In this document: in pieces, positions 38,884 to 46,957 of the stretch | Numbering within the stretch: the first letter of the stretch is position 1 | How the letters are laid out: each line of letters begins with the position of its first letter | From: Mumia sp050632745 | Lineage (GTDB): Bacteria > Actinomycetota > Actinomycetes > Propionibacteriales > Nocardioidaceae | Assembly (NCBI RefSeq): GCF_050632745.1 | Contig: NZ_JBODSD010000002.1 | Coordinates: 62,001 to 126,000, forward strand | DNA length: 64,000 nt | Direction of reading: 5' to 3' | The notes under the pieces: generated by a model | What the model was told of the DNA's origin: nothing | What the model saw: only the letters and a program-made list of their open reading frames with translations | Database searches by the model: none | Position numbers and translations under genes: made by a program

Positions 38884-39060
38884 GTGTCGTCCGGCATGGC
38901 AGGCAGGGGGACTCCGATTCGCGCGTTCAGGATCCCTGACGACCTGTTCGAGTCCGCGCGGGAGATCGCTGACAGACGTGGTGAGTCTCTGTCTGACGTG
39001 GTCCGGGACCTGCTTGAGCGCTGGGTGGCCGAGCACGTGAACGACGAGCGTCGGCTCTAA
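38884..39060 (+). CDS. Ribbon-helix-helix DNA-binding protein
   Basis: A 58-aa product, starting GTG 38884 just after GGAAGG; the in-frame ATG at 38896 is an alternative. GTPIRAFRIPDDLFESA gives the ribbon strand and first helix, and DRRGESLSDVVRDLLERWV the second helix, the classic MetJ/Arc fold. It is convergent with the integrase, and the two stop codons overlap (CTAA). It may control integrase or its own promoter. Confidence 0.82.
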   Translation: MSSGMAGRGTPIRAFRIPDDLFESAREIADRRGESLSDVVRDLLERWVAEHVNDERRL

Positions 39061-40184
39061 GCCTCGATCGCGCTGAGCGAGACCCCGGCCAGAGCTGCCT
39101 CCGCTGCATCCGCCGCCGCACGCTGAAGGTCTGGGAGCAGGTGCCCGTACCTGTCGATGGTGGTGGTGATGCTCTCGTGACCGAGCCGCGCCTGGATCAC
39201 CGGGAGGCTGACGCCCTGTGCGATCAGCCATGCCACGTGCGTGTGGCGGAGGTCGTGGATCCGTGGTTGAGGATCGAGTCCTGCGCGCTCGACAGCCGGC
39301 TTCCAGTCGTCGTAGAACGTCCGGTGACGCAGCGGGCCTCCGCGGGGGGCGAGGAACAGCCGGTCGGACTTCGACCGGCCAGACACCAGGGGAGCGAGGG
39401 CCGCAACGACCTGCGGGGGAAGGGTGATAGTCCGCCGTGAGCGGCGAGTCTTGGTCGGGCCCACGTCGCGGGCCGCCTTCGACCCGTCCCACTTGGCGGC
39501 CTTCGTGATCCGCACGGTCCGCTTCGCCAAGTCGACGTCGGCGACCTCGAGGGCCTCAGCCTCACCCCACCGCATTCCCGTGCCAGCGAGGGTCAGCACG
39601 AGCGGTTGGTAGTGCGCGGGAACCTCACCGAGGAGGCGGTCGAACTCACCGTGGTCGAGGAACCGCATCTCGACCACGGTGTGCTCGGTGCGGCGGGGGA
39701 GGCGCACACCCTTGCATGGGCTGCCAGCGATCAGCTTGTCGACGACAGCGCCGTTCATCATCGAGGCCAGCAGACCGTGATGGTTCCGGATCGTCTTGTC
39801 CGACCAATCGGGGTCGAGCTTGGCGATCGCGAGCTGGATCGTCTCGCGGCTGATCGCGTCGAGCGGGTAGGAGCCGAGGAGGGGGCTCCACACCTTCCGG
39901 TACATCCGCGCGTAGGTGCGGCGGGTGCCGTCCGTGACACCCGTGAGGGCCGCGAGGTAGCGGTCAGCCCACTGGTCGAGCGTTGGCGTGGCGGGGTCAG
40001 CCGTCTCCCGCAGCCAGTACGCGAGGGCACGCTCGGCGCCGAGCGTGTTGACCAGCGCGGCGAACTCCTCCGCGGTCGACTCGGCGTAGAAGGTCTCGGA
40101 CCGCTGCTTCCCGCCGATGCGGAAGCGGACCCGCCAGGATTCGGTGCCGGACGCTTCGTGGACGCGGTGCTCGGGGCTCGCCAT
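39057..40184 (-). CDS. int: Tyrosine integrase
   Basis: A 375-aa protein from ATG 40184. N-terminal AP2-like arm-binding region (WRVRFRIGGKQRSETF), core-binding SAM-like domain ~70-160, catalytic domain ~175-355. Catalytic residues: Arg205 (GTGMRWGE), Lys245 (PTKT), His310 and Arg313 (HDLRH), His336 (LGHES) and Tyr346 (DRYGH). All are present, so it should be active. It lies 79 bases from the 3' end of tRNA-Leu, the usual layout for tRNA-targeting integrases. Confidence 0.96.
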   Translation of the reverse strand: MASPEHRVHEASGTESWRVRFRIGGKQRSETFYAESTAEEFAALVNTLGAERALAYWLRETADPATPTLDQWADRYLAALTGVTDGTRRTYARMYRKVWSPLLGSYPLDAISRETIQLAIAKLDPDWSDKTIRNHHGLLASMMNGAVVDKLIAGSPCKGVRLPRRTEHTVVEMRFLDHGEFDRLLGEVPAHYQPLVLTLAGTGMRWGEAEALEVADVDLAKRTVRITKAAKWDGSKAARDVGPTKTRRSRRTITLPPQVVAALAPLVSGRSKSDRLFLAPRGGPLRHRTFYDDWKPAVERAGLDPQPRIHDLRHTHVAWLIAQGVSLPVIQARLGHESITTTIDRYGHLLPDLQRAAADAAEAALAGVSLSAIEA

Positions 40185-40194
40185 GAACGCAGAA

Positions 40195-40244
40195 TAGCCC
40201 CGACCTGAGTCCTGAGTGTGTCCTCAGGAGCCGGATCGGGGCTA
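40195..40244. repeat. Nested hairpin and tandem repeats between integrase and tRNA 3' end
   Basis: TAGCCCCGA / TCGGGGCTA (9-bp arms) enclose CCTGAG / CTCAGG (6-bp arms). CCTGAGT occurs twice in a row at 40204-40217. It may end the tRNA-Leu transcript or hold integrase arm sites. Confidence 0.55.
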
Positions 40245-40263
40245 CTTCCCTGGTCAAACTATG

Positions 40264-40310
40264 TGTCCGAGGGGGGACTTGAACCCCCATGCCCTAATAC
40301 GGGCACTAGC
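40264..40310. other. Inferred attachment core (3' half of tRNA-Leu)
   Basis: Integrase-adjacent tRNA 3' halves normally serve as the att core. The copy at the other prophage end is outside the window, so the exact limits cannot be set. Confidence 0.45.
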
Positions 40311-40349
40311 ACCTCAAGCTAGCGCGTCTACCTATTCCGCCACCCGGAC
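40264..40349 (-). tRNA. tRNA-Leu (anticodon GAG)
   Basis: 86 bases, minus strand. Acceptor arms GTCCGGG / CTCGGAC with discriminator A, anticodon stem CTAGC / GCTAG around loop TTGAGGT (anticodon GAG at 40315-40313), a long class II variable arm (GTGCCCGTATTAGGGCAT), and T arm GGGGGTTCAAGTCCCCC. CCA is not encoded. It remains intact beside the prophage. Confidence 0.96.
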
Positions 40350-40415
40350 TGGGTCTCGGTGAGCCTCCGCGTCGTGCCGACCGCGTCGTTCACCGTGCGT
40401 CAGAACTTTAGCAAA

Positions 40416-40443
40416 CCCCCGGTGGTGAACTCCAAACCGGGGG
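40416..40443. repeat. Inverted repeat CCCCCGGT / ACCGGGGG
   Basis: 8-bp arms with a 12-base loop in the non-coding region between tRNA-Leu and the peptidase gene (40350-40487). It may be a terminator or an operator. No gene is seen in this gap. Confidence 0.45.
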
Positions 40444-40487
40444 GCGCCCATTCGTCGTCCGGCCCGCTGGCCAGGCAGGATGGGGGA

Positions 40488-41810
40488 ATGACCGCCGCAG
40501 ACACGCCCACGACCCTGCCCGTCGACCCTGCCGCGGAGGTCGTCGAGATCTGCCGGAGCCTCATCCGGATCGACACCACCAACACGGGCGACGACAGCGG
40601 TCCGGGGGAGCGCAAGGCGGCTGAGTACGTCGCCGGGCTCCTCTCCGAGGTGGGCCTCGAGCCGGAGATCGTCGAGGTCACCCCCGGGCGTACGAATGTG
40701 ATCGCCCGGTGGGAGGGCGCGGACACCTCGCTCCCGCCGCTGCTCGTCCACGGTCACCTCGACGTCGTGCCTGCCCAGGCCGCGGACTGGTCGTACGACC
40801 CGTTCGCGGGCGAGATCGTGGACGGCTACCTGTACGGCCGGGGTGCGGTCGACATGAAGGACTTCGACGCGATGGTGCTCTCGGTCGTCCGCGCCCGGCG
40901 ACGGGCGGGCCTCGCACCGCAGCGCACGATCGTGCTGGCGTTCACGGCGGACGAGGAGGCGGGCTCGATCCACGGCGCGCACAAGATCGTCGATCACCAC
41001 GCCGACCTCGTGGCCGACTGCACGGAGGCGATCGGCGAGGTCGGCGGGTTCTCGACGCACATCGGCGGCCAGCGGCTCTACCTCCTGGAGTCGGGGGAGA
41101 AGGGGCTCGCCTGGATGCGGCTGACCGCCCAGGGCACGGCCGGTCACGGATCGATGGTGCGCGACAACAACGCGGTCACGGCGATCGGCCGCGCCGTGGC
41201 GGCGATCGGCGACCACGACTGGCCGTACGAGCCGGGGCCGTCGATGCAGGCGCTCCTCGCGAAGGTGCGCGAGCTGACGGCCGCCCCGCAGGCGTCGGTC
41301 GAGCAACTGCTCGCGGAGTTCGGTCCGGCTGCGCGGATGATCCGCGCGGGCATGCGCAACATCAGCAACCCGACCATGCTCGACGCCGGCTACAAGGTCA
41401 ACGTCATCCCGGGCGAGGCCTCGGCCCACGTGGACGGGCGGTTCCTGCCGGGCCAGGAGTCGTCGTTCCTCGCCGAGGTCCGGGCGCTGGCCGGGGACGC
41501 GGTCACCATCGACCCGGTGACGCTCCAGCCGGCCCTGGAGTACCCGTTCAGCGGCGACCTCGTCGACGCGATGACGGTGGCCCTGCACGCGGAGGACCCG
41601 GAGGCGCACATCGCCCCGTTCCTGATGTCCGGCGGCACCGACGCGAAGGCGTGGGACCGGCTCGGGATCCGGTCGTACGGGTTCACGCCGCTCCGACTGC
41701 CGGCGGACCTCGACTTCACCGCGCTCTTCCACGGCGTCGACGAGCGGGTGCCGACGGACGCGCTGGAGTTCGGCGCGCGGGTGTTCGACCGGCTGCTGGA
41801 CCTGGCCTAG
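40488..41810 (+). CDS. M20 family metallopeptidase (ArgE/DapE/carboxypeptidase type)
   Basis: A 440-aa cytosolic enzyme from ATG 40488. Metal ligands and catalytic residues: HGHLDVVPA, then GRGAVDMKDF, TADEEAG (catalytic Glu), and the C-terminal MSGGTDAKAW. The dimerisation domain lies between about residues 190 and 310. M20 members hydrolyse peptide or acyl bonds with two zinc ions. Substrate is not defined by sequence; annotated relatives are dipeptidases. First intact host gene beyond the tRNA. Confidence 0.92.
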   Translation: MTAADTPTTLPVDPAAEVVEICRSLIRIDTTNTGDDSGPGERKAAEYVAGLLSEVGLEPEIVEVTPGRTNVIARWEGADTSLPPLLVHGHLDVVPAQAADWSYDPFAGEIVDGYLYGRGAVDMKDFDAMVLSVVRARRRAGLAPQRTIVLAFTADEEAGSIHGAHKIVDHHADLVADCTEAIGEVGGFSTHIGGQRLYLLESGEKGLAWMRLTAQGTAGHGSMVRDNNAVTAIGRAVAAIGDHDWPYEPGPSMQALLAKVRELTAAPQASVEQLLAEFGPAARMIRAGMRNISNPTMLDAGYKVNVIPGEASAHVDGRFLPGQESSFLAEVRALAGDAVTIDPVTLQPALEYPFSGDLVDAMTVALHAEDPEAHIAPFLMSGGTDAKAWDRLGIRSYGFTPLRLPADLDFTALFHGVDERVPTDALEFGARVFDRLLDLA

Positions 41811-42001
41811 TGCGGCGTCAGCGTGCTGCGGACGCGGATGATGCGCCGCCGCAGCGTCACCCGGCGACGACCGTCCGGGAAGAGCCGCAGACGGTCGAGC
41901 TCCCAGCCATGATGCTCGGCCGCGTCGACGAGCAGGCGGCGCACCGCCTGGCGTGACTCCGTGCGCGGCAGCCAGAACCGCTGGAACTCGTACTCCGCCA
42001 C
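41807..42001 (-). CDS. DUF5703 family protein
   Basis: A 64-aa product from GTG 42001. EYEFQRFWLPRTESRQAVRRLL and HHGWELDRLRLFPDGRRRVTLRRRI match DUF5703, a small actinobacterial family usually found next to an M20 peptidase. Its stop overlaps the peptidase stop on the other strand by four bases. Confidence 0.82.
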   Translation of the reverse strand: MAEYEFQRFWLPRTESRQAVRRLLVDAAEHHGWELDRLRLFPDGRRRVTLRRRIIRVRSTLTPH

Positions 42002-42012
42002 ACCGCCTCCGT

Positions 42013-42957
42013 CTACACCGTCTCGATCGACACGTCCTCGAGCGCCTCGGTGATCTCCACAGGGAGCGTGACCTGCTCCACCGAGAGCGCTGCCTTCAAT
42101 TGTGCCGCTGTCCGGGGGCCGATGAGTGCACTCGCCACACCTGGGCGGTCCCGGACCCAGGCGAGAGCGACCTCGAGAGGTGTCAGCTGAAGCCCTTCGG
42201 CAGCCCGGCAGACGGCCTCGACGACCTGCCGCGACGGGGCGTCCAGGTACGGCTCGACGAACCCGGCGAGGTGGTCGGACGCGGCGCGGGAGTCCGACGG
42301 GATCCCGTACCGGTACTTGCCGGTGAGCACCCCGCGTCCGAGCGACGACCAGGCAAGCAGCCCGACGCCCAGCGTCTCGGCCGCCGGCACGACCTCCCGC
42401 TCGACCTGGCGCGCGAGCAGGGAGTACTCGACCTCGGTGGCCACGATCGGCGCGGCGGACGGGAGCAGGGCCTGGCGGGTGTGGGCGTACGCGGTCTGCC
42501 AGCCGGTGTAGTTGGCGATCCCGGCGTAGCGCGTACGGCCCGTGGCGACGGCGTGGTCCAGGGCGGACAGCGTCTCGTCCACCGGCACACGAGGGTCCCA
42601 TCCCTGCACCAGCCAGAGGTCCAGGTGGTCCGTGCCCAGCCGGGCGAGGGAGGTGTCGAGCGTGGACAGCATCGCGCTCCGCGACGTCCCCGCACGCCCT
42701 GACGGACCGCTGGTGCCCGCCTTGGAGACCAGCACGACGTCGTCGCGGCGCACGTCGGCGAGAAGCCTGCCGATCAGCGCCTCGCTGGCCCCCGCGCCGT
42801 ACGACGCTGCCGTGTCGAGCAGCGTCCCGCCGGCCTCGAGGAACAGGCGGAAGAGGTCGGCCGCCTCGTGCTCGTCGGTGTCACGCCCCCAGGAGGCGGT
42901 GCCCAGGCCGAGCCGCGACACGGCCAGCCCGCTGCGACCGACGAAGCGTTCGTGCAT
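42013..42957 (-). CDS. Aldo/keto reductase
   Basis: A 314-aa product from ATG 42957. TIM-barrel start VGRSGLAVSRLGLGTASWG, then LLDTAASYGAGASE with Asp48 and Tyr53, and VLVSKAG with Lys79. The catalytic His of the tetrad is replaced by Gln118 (LWLVQGWDP). The NADPH-binding end is ALIGPRTAAQLKAAL. Oxidoreductase of unknown substrate, 11 bases upstream of DUF5703 and probably co-transcribed. Confidence 0.9.
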   Translation of the reverse strand: MHERFVGRSGLAVSRLGLGTASWGRDTDEHEAADLFRLFLEAGGTLLDTAASYGAGASEALIGRLLADVRRDDVVLVSKAGTSGPSGRAGTSRSAMLSTLDTSLARLGTDHLDLWLVQGWDPRVPVDETLSALDHAVATGRTRYAGIANYTGWQTAYAHTRQALLPSAAPIVATEVEYSLLARQVEREVVPAAETLGVGLLAWSSLGRGVLTGKYRYGIPSDSRAASDHLAGFVEPYLDAPSRQVVEAVCRAAEGLQLTPLEVALAWVRDRPGVASALIGPRTAAQLKAALSVEQVTLPVEITEALEDVSIETV

Positions 42958-43028
42958 GTCTCTCCTCGCGTGGCGGCCCGTCCGGGGCCCTGTCGGAAGG
43001 CTAGTCGAGGCGGGGGCACCTGTGCCGC

Positions 43029-43034
43029 TAGGCT
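43029..43034 (+). promoter_or_regulatory. -10 element TAGGCT before the LLM oxidoreductase
   Basis: TAGGCT lies 40 bases upstream of ATG 43075, leaving a short leader with AAGGAG. Confidence 0.5.
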
Positions 43035-43074
43035 CGCCCTCGCATCGCTGTGCACGTCGATGAAGGAGCAGAGC

Positions 43075-44127
43075 ATGAAGCTGGGGATCAACGTCGGGTA
43101 CGTCGCCGGACCGGACGTGGCGGAGCGGGTGGAGACGGCGGTCTACGCCGAGTCCCTCGGGTTCTCGTCCGCCTGGGCGGCAGAGGCGTACGGCTCCGAC
43201 GTTCCCACGCTGCTGTCGTGGATCGGCGCTCGCACGACGACGCTCGAGCTCGGCACGGCCATCCTGCAGATCCCCGGCCGGACGCCCGCGATGACGGCGA
43301 TGACGGCCGCCACGCTGGACCGCCTGTCGGAGGGACGGGTGCGTCTCGGCCTCGGTGTGTCCGGACCGCAGGTGTCGGAGGGCTGGCACGGCGTCAAGTT
43401 CGACAAGCCGCTGGCCCGCACCCGCGAGTACGTCGAGATCGTCCGCACGATCCTCGCCCGCGAGGAGCCGCTGAACTACGCGGGCGAGCACTTCACGCTC
43501 CCGCTGCCCGACGGCCCGGGCAAGCCGCTCAAGATCATGCTTCACCCCTACCGCCCCGACATCCCGATCTACCTGGCGGCGGTCGGCCCCAAGAACCTCG
43601 AGCTCGCCGGCGAGATCGCCGACGGCTGGCTCGCGATCTTCTTCAACCCCGAGCAGGCCGCGGTGTCCACGGACCACATCCGCGCGGGCCGGGAGAAGGC
43701 CGGCAAGACCCTGGACGGGTTCGACATCGTGCCGACGGTCCCCGTGGTGGTCGGCGACGACCTCGAGAAGTGTGCCGACATGGTGCGTGCCTACACCGCC
43801 CTGTACGTCGGAGGCATGGGCAGCCGCCAGCAGAACTTCTACAACGCCCTGGCACGTCGGATGGGCTTCGAGGACGCCGCCCAGAAGATCCAGGACCTCT
43901 ACCTGGACAAGAAGCAGGCCGAGGCCGCGGCCGCGGTGCCGTTCGAGCTGGTCGACCAGACCGCCCTCATCGGTCCGAAGGAGCGCATCGCCGAGCGCCT
44001 CCACGCGTACGCCGGTGCCGGCGTGACCACGCTGGCGATCTCGACCTTCGGCAGCACCCACGACGAGCGCGCGCACGTCCTGCGTACCGTCTCCGACGCT
44101 CTCGACGCCTCGGGTCTCGGCTCTTGA
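43075..44127 (+). CDS. F420-dependent LLM-class oxidoreductase
   Basis: A 350-aa luciferase-like barrel from ATG 43075 behind AAGGAGC. MKLGINVGY, ESLGFSSAWAAEAYGSD, ARTTTLELGTAILQIPGRTP and RVRLGLGVSGPQV form the F420-binding side. The central YRPDIPIYLAAVGPKN segment is also typical. Members transfer hydride with coenzyme F420; substrate unknown. Its TGA overlaps the TTG of uppP. Confidence 0.93.
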   Translation: MKLGINVGYVAGPDVAERVETAVYAESLGFSSAWAAEAYGSDVPTLLSWIGARTTTLELGTAILQIPGRTPAMTAMTAATLDRLSEGRVRLGLGVSGPQVSEGWHGVKFDKPLARTREYVEIVRTILAREEPLNYAGEHFTLPLPDGPGKPLKIMLHPYRPDIPIYLAAVGPKNLELAGEIADGWLAIFFNPEQAAVSTDHIRAGREKAGKTLDGFDIVPTVPVVVGDDLEKCADMVRAYTALYVGGMGSRQQNFYNALARRMGFEDAAQKIQDLYLDKKQAEAAAAVPFELVDQTALIGPKERIAERLHAYAGAGVTTLAISTFGSTHDERAHVLRTVSDALDASGLGS

Positions 44128-44963
44128 GCGACCTGCTTCAAGCCCTCGTCCTCGGCCTGATCCAGGGCCTCACCGAGTTTCTCCCGATCTCCTCGTCCGG
44201 CCACCTCGCGATCTTCCCCAAGTTCTTCGGCTGGGAGGATCCGGGCGCGGCGTTCACGGCCGTGATCCAGATCGGGACCGAGCTCGCCGTCATCATCTAC
44301 TTCTGGCGCGACATCTGGAACATCGCCGGCGGCTGGCTGCGCGGCCTCTTCGACCGCAACGCGCGGACGACGCTCGAGTGGCGCATGGGCTGGTTCGTCA
44401 TCATCGGCTCGCTGCCGATCGTGATCCTCGGCGTCGCGCTGAAGGACGTCATCGAGAGCGACTTCCGCAACCTCTGGGTCATCGCGACGATGCTCGTCGT
44501 GATGGGTGTCGTCCTCGGGATCTGCGACCGGCTCGGGCGCCTGGACCGGACGATCGAGGACCTCAACGCGAAGCACGCCGTGCTCTTCGGCCTCGCCCAG
44601 GCGATGGCTCTGATCCCGGGCGTCTCGCGCTCGGGCGCGACGATCAGCATGGGCCGGGCACTCGGGTACGACCGTGCCGCCGCCACCCGCTACGCGTTCC
44701 TGCTGGCGATCCCGGCGGTCGTCGGGGCGGGGCTCTTCCAGCTGCCCGAGATCCCGGGGGGCGACAACGCGTACGGCGTCGGTCCGACGATCCTCGCGAC
44801 GGTCGTGTCGTTCGTGGTGGGCATCTCCGTCATCCACTGGCTGCTCGGCTACGTCAGCAAGCACTCGTACACGCCGTTCGTGATCTACCGGATCGGGCTC
44901 GGCTCGCTGGTCCTGATCCTGCTCGCGACCGGGACGATCGCGGCCGGCACGACCGTCGGTTAG
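44124..44963 (+). CDS. uppP: Undecaprenyl-diphosphatase
   Basis: A 279-aa membrane enzyme starting at TTG 44124 (TTGA overlap with the previous stop). LGLIQGLTEFLPISSSGHLAI carries the (E/Q)-rich catalytic motif, and IPGVSRSGATIS the PGxSRSxxT motif with the catalytic Arg. About eight TM segments. It dephosphorylates undecaprenyl diphosphate for cell-wall lipid recycling and confers bacitracin tolerance. Confidence 0.97.
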   Translation: MSDLLQALVLGLIQGLTEFLPISSSGHLAIFPKFFGWEDPGAAFTAVIQIGTELAVIIYFWRDIWNIAGGWLRGLFDRNARTTLEWRMGWFVIIGSLPIVILGVALKDVIESDFRNLWVIATMLVVMGVVLGICDRLGRLDRTIEDLNAKHAVLFGLAQAMALIPGVSRSGATISMGRALGYDRAAATRYAFLLAIPAVVGAGLFQLPEIPGGDNAYGVGPTILATVVSFVVGISVIHWLLGYVSKHSYTPFVIYRIGLGSLVLILLATGTIAAGTTVG

Positions 44964-45119
44964 TCACGACCGCTGGCTGGTCCTGACGCACAGAAAACCG
45001 TGCGATAACGCCAGGATCCGTTCGAATTCGGCCATTGCTGACATCTCGCGTGCCCTCACGCGCCCACGACTGACAACGTCCCTCTCGTCTCGTCCGACAA
45101 CGCAACGAGGGGAATCTCT

Positions 45120-45566
45120 GTGAAGAAATGGATCGTGAGCGTGCTCGCCGTCGCCGGGCTCATGGTGGGCCTGATGTCCGCCGCCAGCCCGGCGTCCGCG
45201 AGCCCGTCCTGTACCAAGAATCTGCTCACCACGACCCGCAGCGGCTGGATCGTCGCTGTCCCGGCTGCCAGCAGCAGCACGCCGCTGCACTGTCACCTCC
45301 AGCAGGGCTACGTCGGTGCCGCCGTCCGGACCCTGCAGAACTCGATCGCGTGGTGCTACCGCGGCTACAACGAGACCGTTCTGAAGATCACGGTCGACGG
45401 CAACTTCGGGCCGAAGACCAAGGCGGCCCTCAAGCGGGTCCAGCAGATCGAGGGAGTCACCGCCGACGGTGTCTACGGTCCTCAGACTCGCGACGCGATG
45501 AAGCACCGGCAGGTCGCCTGGGAGGGCGATCAGGACCCCAACGTCTGCCGCGAGCTGAGCTGGTGA
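45120..45566 (+). CDS. Secreted peptidoglycan-binding protein
   Basis: A 148-aa product from GTG 45120 behind GAGGGG. Signal peptide MKKWIVSVLAVAGLMVG...ASA. The mature part carries a PG-binding-1 domain: LQNSIAWCYRGYNETVLKITVDGNFGPKTKAALKRVQ, with the characteristic DGxFGPxT repeated as DGVYGPQTRDAM. Probably a cell-wall-associated protein without a catalytic domain. Confidence 0.87.
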   Translation: MKKWIVSVLAVAGLMVGLMSAASPASASPSCTKNLLTTTRSGWIVAVPAASSSTPLHCHLQQGYVGAAVRTLQNSIAWCYRGYNETVLKITVDGNFGPKTKAALKRVQQIEGVTADGVYGPQTRDAMKHRQVAWEGDQDPNVCRELSW

Positions 45567-45570
45567 CGAC

Positions 45571-45993
45571 GTGGGAGGTCCCAGCCGCACCAGCTCCCGA
45601 GGTCGGGCCCGCATCCACCGGATCGCCGGTCTGCTCGCTGCCGTTGCGCTCGCGTGCGTCGCAGCGGGCGCCTCGCCGGCCGCAGCGGACTCCTTCAGGG
45701 GCTGCGCCTACCCGCGGGTGTGCTTCTACCTGTCCGCGAGCGACTGGCAGGCCAGCAGGCCCACTGCGGCCTATCAGGACGTCACCAGCTCGTACCAGAA
45801 CCTCGGCTCTCGCAGCCGAGGTGCGGACTGGATGACCAACACCCGGAACGATGACCGGGTCTGGGTGCGCTACGTCGTCAACGCGACGGGCGCGGTGGTG
45901 TACGAGTGCATCCCGCCCAACACGTCGTTGTACGTCCCGAGCGCCTTCACCCTGACCGGCGTGAAGATCGAGTGGGCGTCGGCCTGTCCGTGA
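45571..45993 (+). CDS. Secreted small protein, possibly inhibitor I36-like
   Basis: A 140-aa product from GTG 45571, four bases after the previous stop. Signal segment IAGLLAAVALACVAAGASPAAA, then CAYPRVCFYLSASDWQASRP and RVWVRYVVNATGAVVYEC. The C-x5-CFY start and compact beta pattern recall the I36 inhibitor/beta-gamma-crystallin-like type, but this is weak. The last 47 bases overlap the end of the convergent regulator gene. Confidence 0.72.
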   Translation: MGGPSRTSSRGRARIHRIAGLLAAVALACVAAGASPAAADSFRGCAYPRVCFYLSASDWQASRPTAAYQDVTSSYQNLGSRSRGADWMTNTRNDDRVWVRYVVNATGAVVYECIPPNTSLYVPSAFTLTGVKIEWASACP

Positions 45994-46846
45994 CCCTGGG
46001 TCGGTCGTCGGCACCCAGGCTCTGGGTGCCGACGACCTTGACCAGCTGCAGCAGCTCCGCGGCACGCGACCCGGGCTCGGCCGAGTAGACGATCACCGTC
46101 TGGTCGGTCTCGGCGATCTCGAGCGCGTCGCAGTCCAGGGTGAGCCTGCCGACCGTCGGGTGCTCGATCGTCTTCTGATGGCTGCGCCACACCTGAGACG
46201 GGGCGTCGAGCCACAGGCGCTCGAACTCCGGGCTCCGCGCCCGCAGCTCCTCGACGAGCCGTCGCAGGTCGGGGTCGTCGGGGTATTTCGCGGCCGCCGC
46301 GCGCAACGAGGTCACGGACTGGGCGGCGGTGACCGCGGCCTCGTCCGGCGACACCGACACGCGGCTCGGCGCTCCGAGGAACCGCTGACGGACGATGTTG
46401 CGCTGCTGGGGCGTGAGCGCCGAGAAGTCTCCCAGGAGCGCCGCCGCCAGCGGGTTCCACGCGAGGACGTCGCCTTTGGCGCTGAGCACGATCGCCGGCT
46501 GGTCCTCGAGCCGGTCGAGCAGGCGCAGGATGCTGGACCGGACCAGCATCGGGACGTGGCCTTCTCGGGGCGAGGCCGTGTCGGCCAGGTCGAACATCTC
46601 CCTGCGCTCGTCGTCGCTCATCCGCAGGGCGCGTGCGAGCGCGGCCAGGACGGACGCTGACGGGTGGGCTCCGCGGCCCTGCTCGATCCGGGTCACGTAG
46701 TCGACGCTGATGCCGGCCAGCATCGCGACCTCCTCGCGGCGCAGCCCCGCCACGCGGCGGCGTGGTCCCGCAGGGATACCGACGTCGGCCGGCGCGACGC
46801 GGCTGCGGGCACGGACGAGGAGGCGTCCCAGCTCTCGGCGATCCAC
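45947..46846 (-). CDS. XRE-family regulator with MmyB-like ligand domain
   Basis: A 299-aa product; GTG 46846 chosen because DRRELGRLLVRARSRVAPADVGIPAGPRRRVAGLRREEVAMLAGIS is the usual N-terminal HTH of this class. The rest, from ~100, is a PAS-like MmyB domain (VLSAKGDVLAWNPLAAALLGDF and RFLGAPSR). These regulators commonly control a divergent dehydrogenase, as here the SDR. Confidence 0.87.
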   Translation of the reverse strand: MDRRELGRLLVRARSRVAPADVGIPAGPRRRVAGLRREEVAMLAGISVDYVTRIEQGRGAHPSASVLAALARALRMSDDERREMFDLADTASPREGHVPMLVRSSILRLLDRLEDQPAIVLSAKGDVLAWNPLAAALLGDFSALTPQQRNIVRQRFLGAPSRVSVSPDEAAVTAAQSVTSLRAAAAKYPDDPDLRRLVEELRARSPEFERLWLDAPSQVWRSHQKTIEHPTVGRLTLDCDALEIAETDQTVIVYSAEPGSRAAELLQLVKVVGTQSLGADDRPRVTDRPTPTRSSRRSG

Positions 46847-46957
46847 ACCGCCACGATGGCACGCGCGGACGGTGCCGACCATGCCGGAGCCGGGTACGGC
46901 CGGTACCAGGACGAACCGGTCCTGGAGCGGGTCGGCGCGAGGGCCGAGAGTCGAGAC

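Larger units (their letters stand above)
1..40263. mobile_element. Temperate siphovirus prophage, integrase-proximal part; distal end outside window
   Basis: Integrase next to an intact tRNA-Leu, an immunity switch, long overlapping early operons and a complete terminase-to-tape-measure series show an integrated tailed phage with a long-tail (siphovirus) plan. The order terS, terL, portal, MuF, scaffold, decoration, capsid, connectors, major tail, tail chaperones, tape measure is the standard one. The left end, lysis genes and second att site are not in the window, so the element exceeds 40.2 kb. All large modules are open, with no obvious frame breaks, so the prophage looks intact as far as it can be seen. 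Confidence 0.95.
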
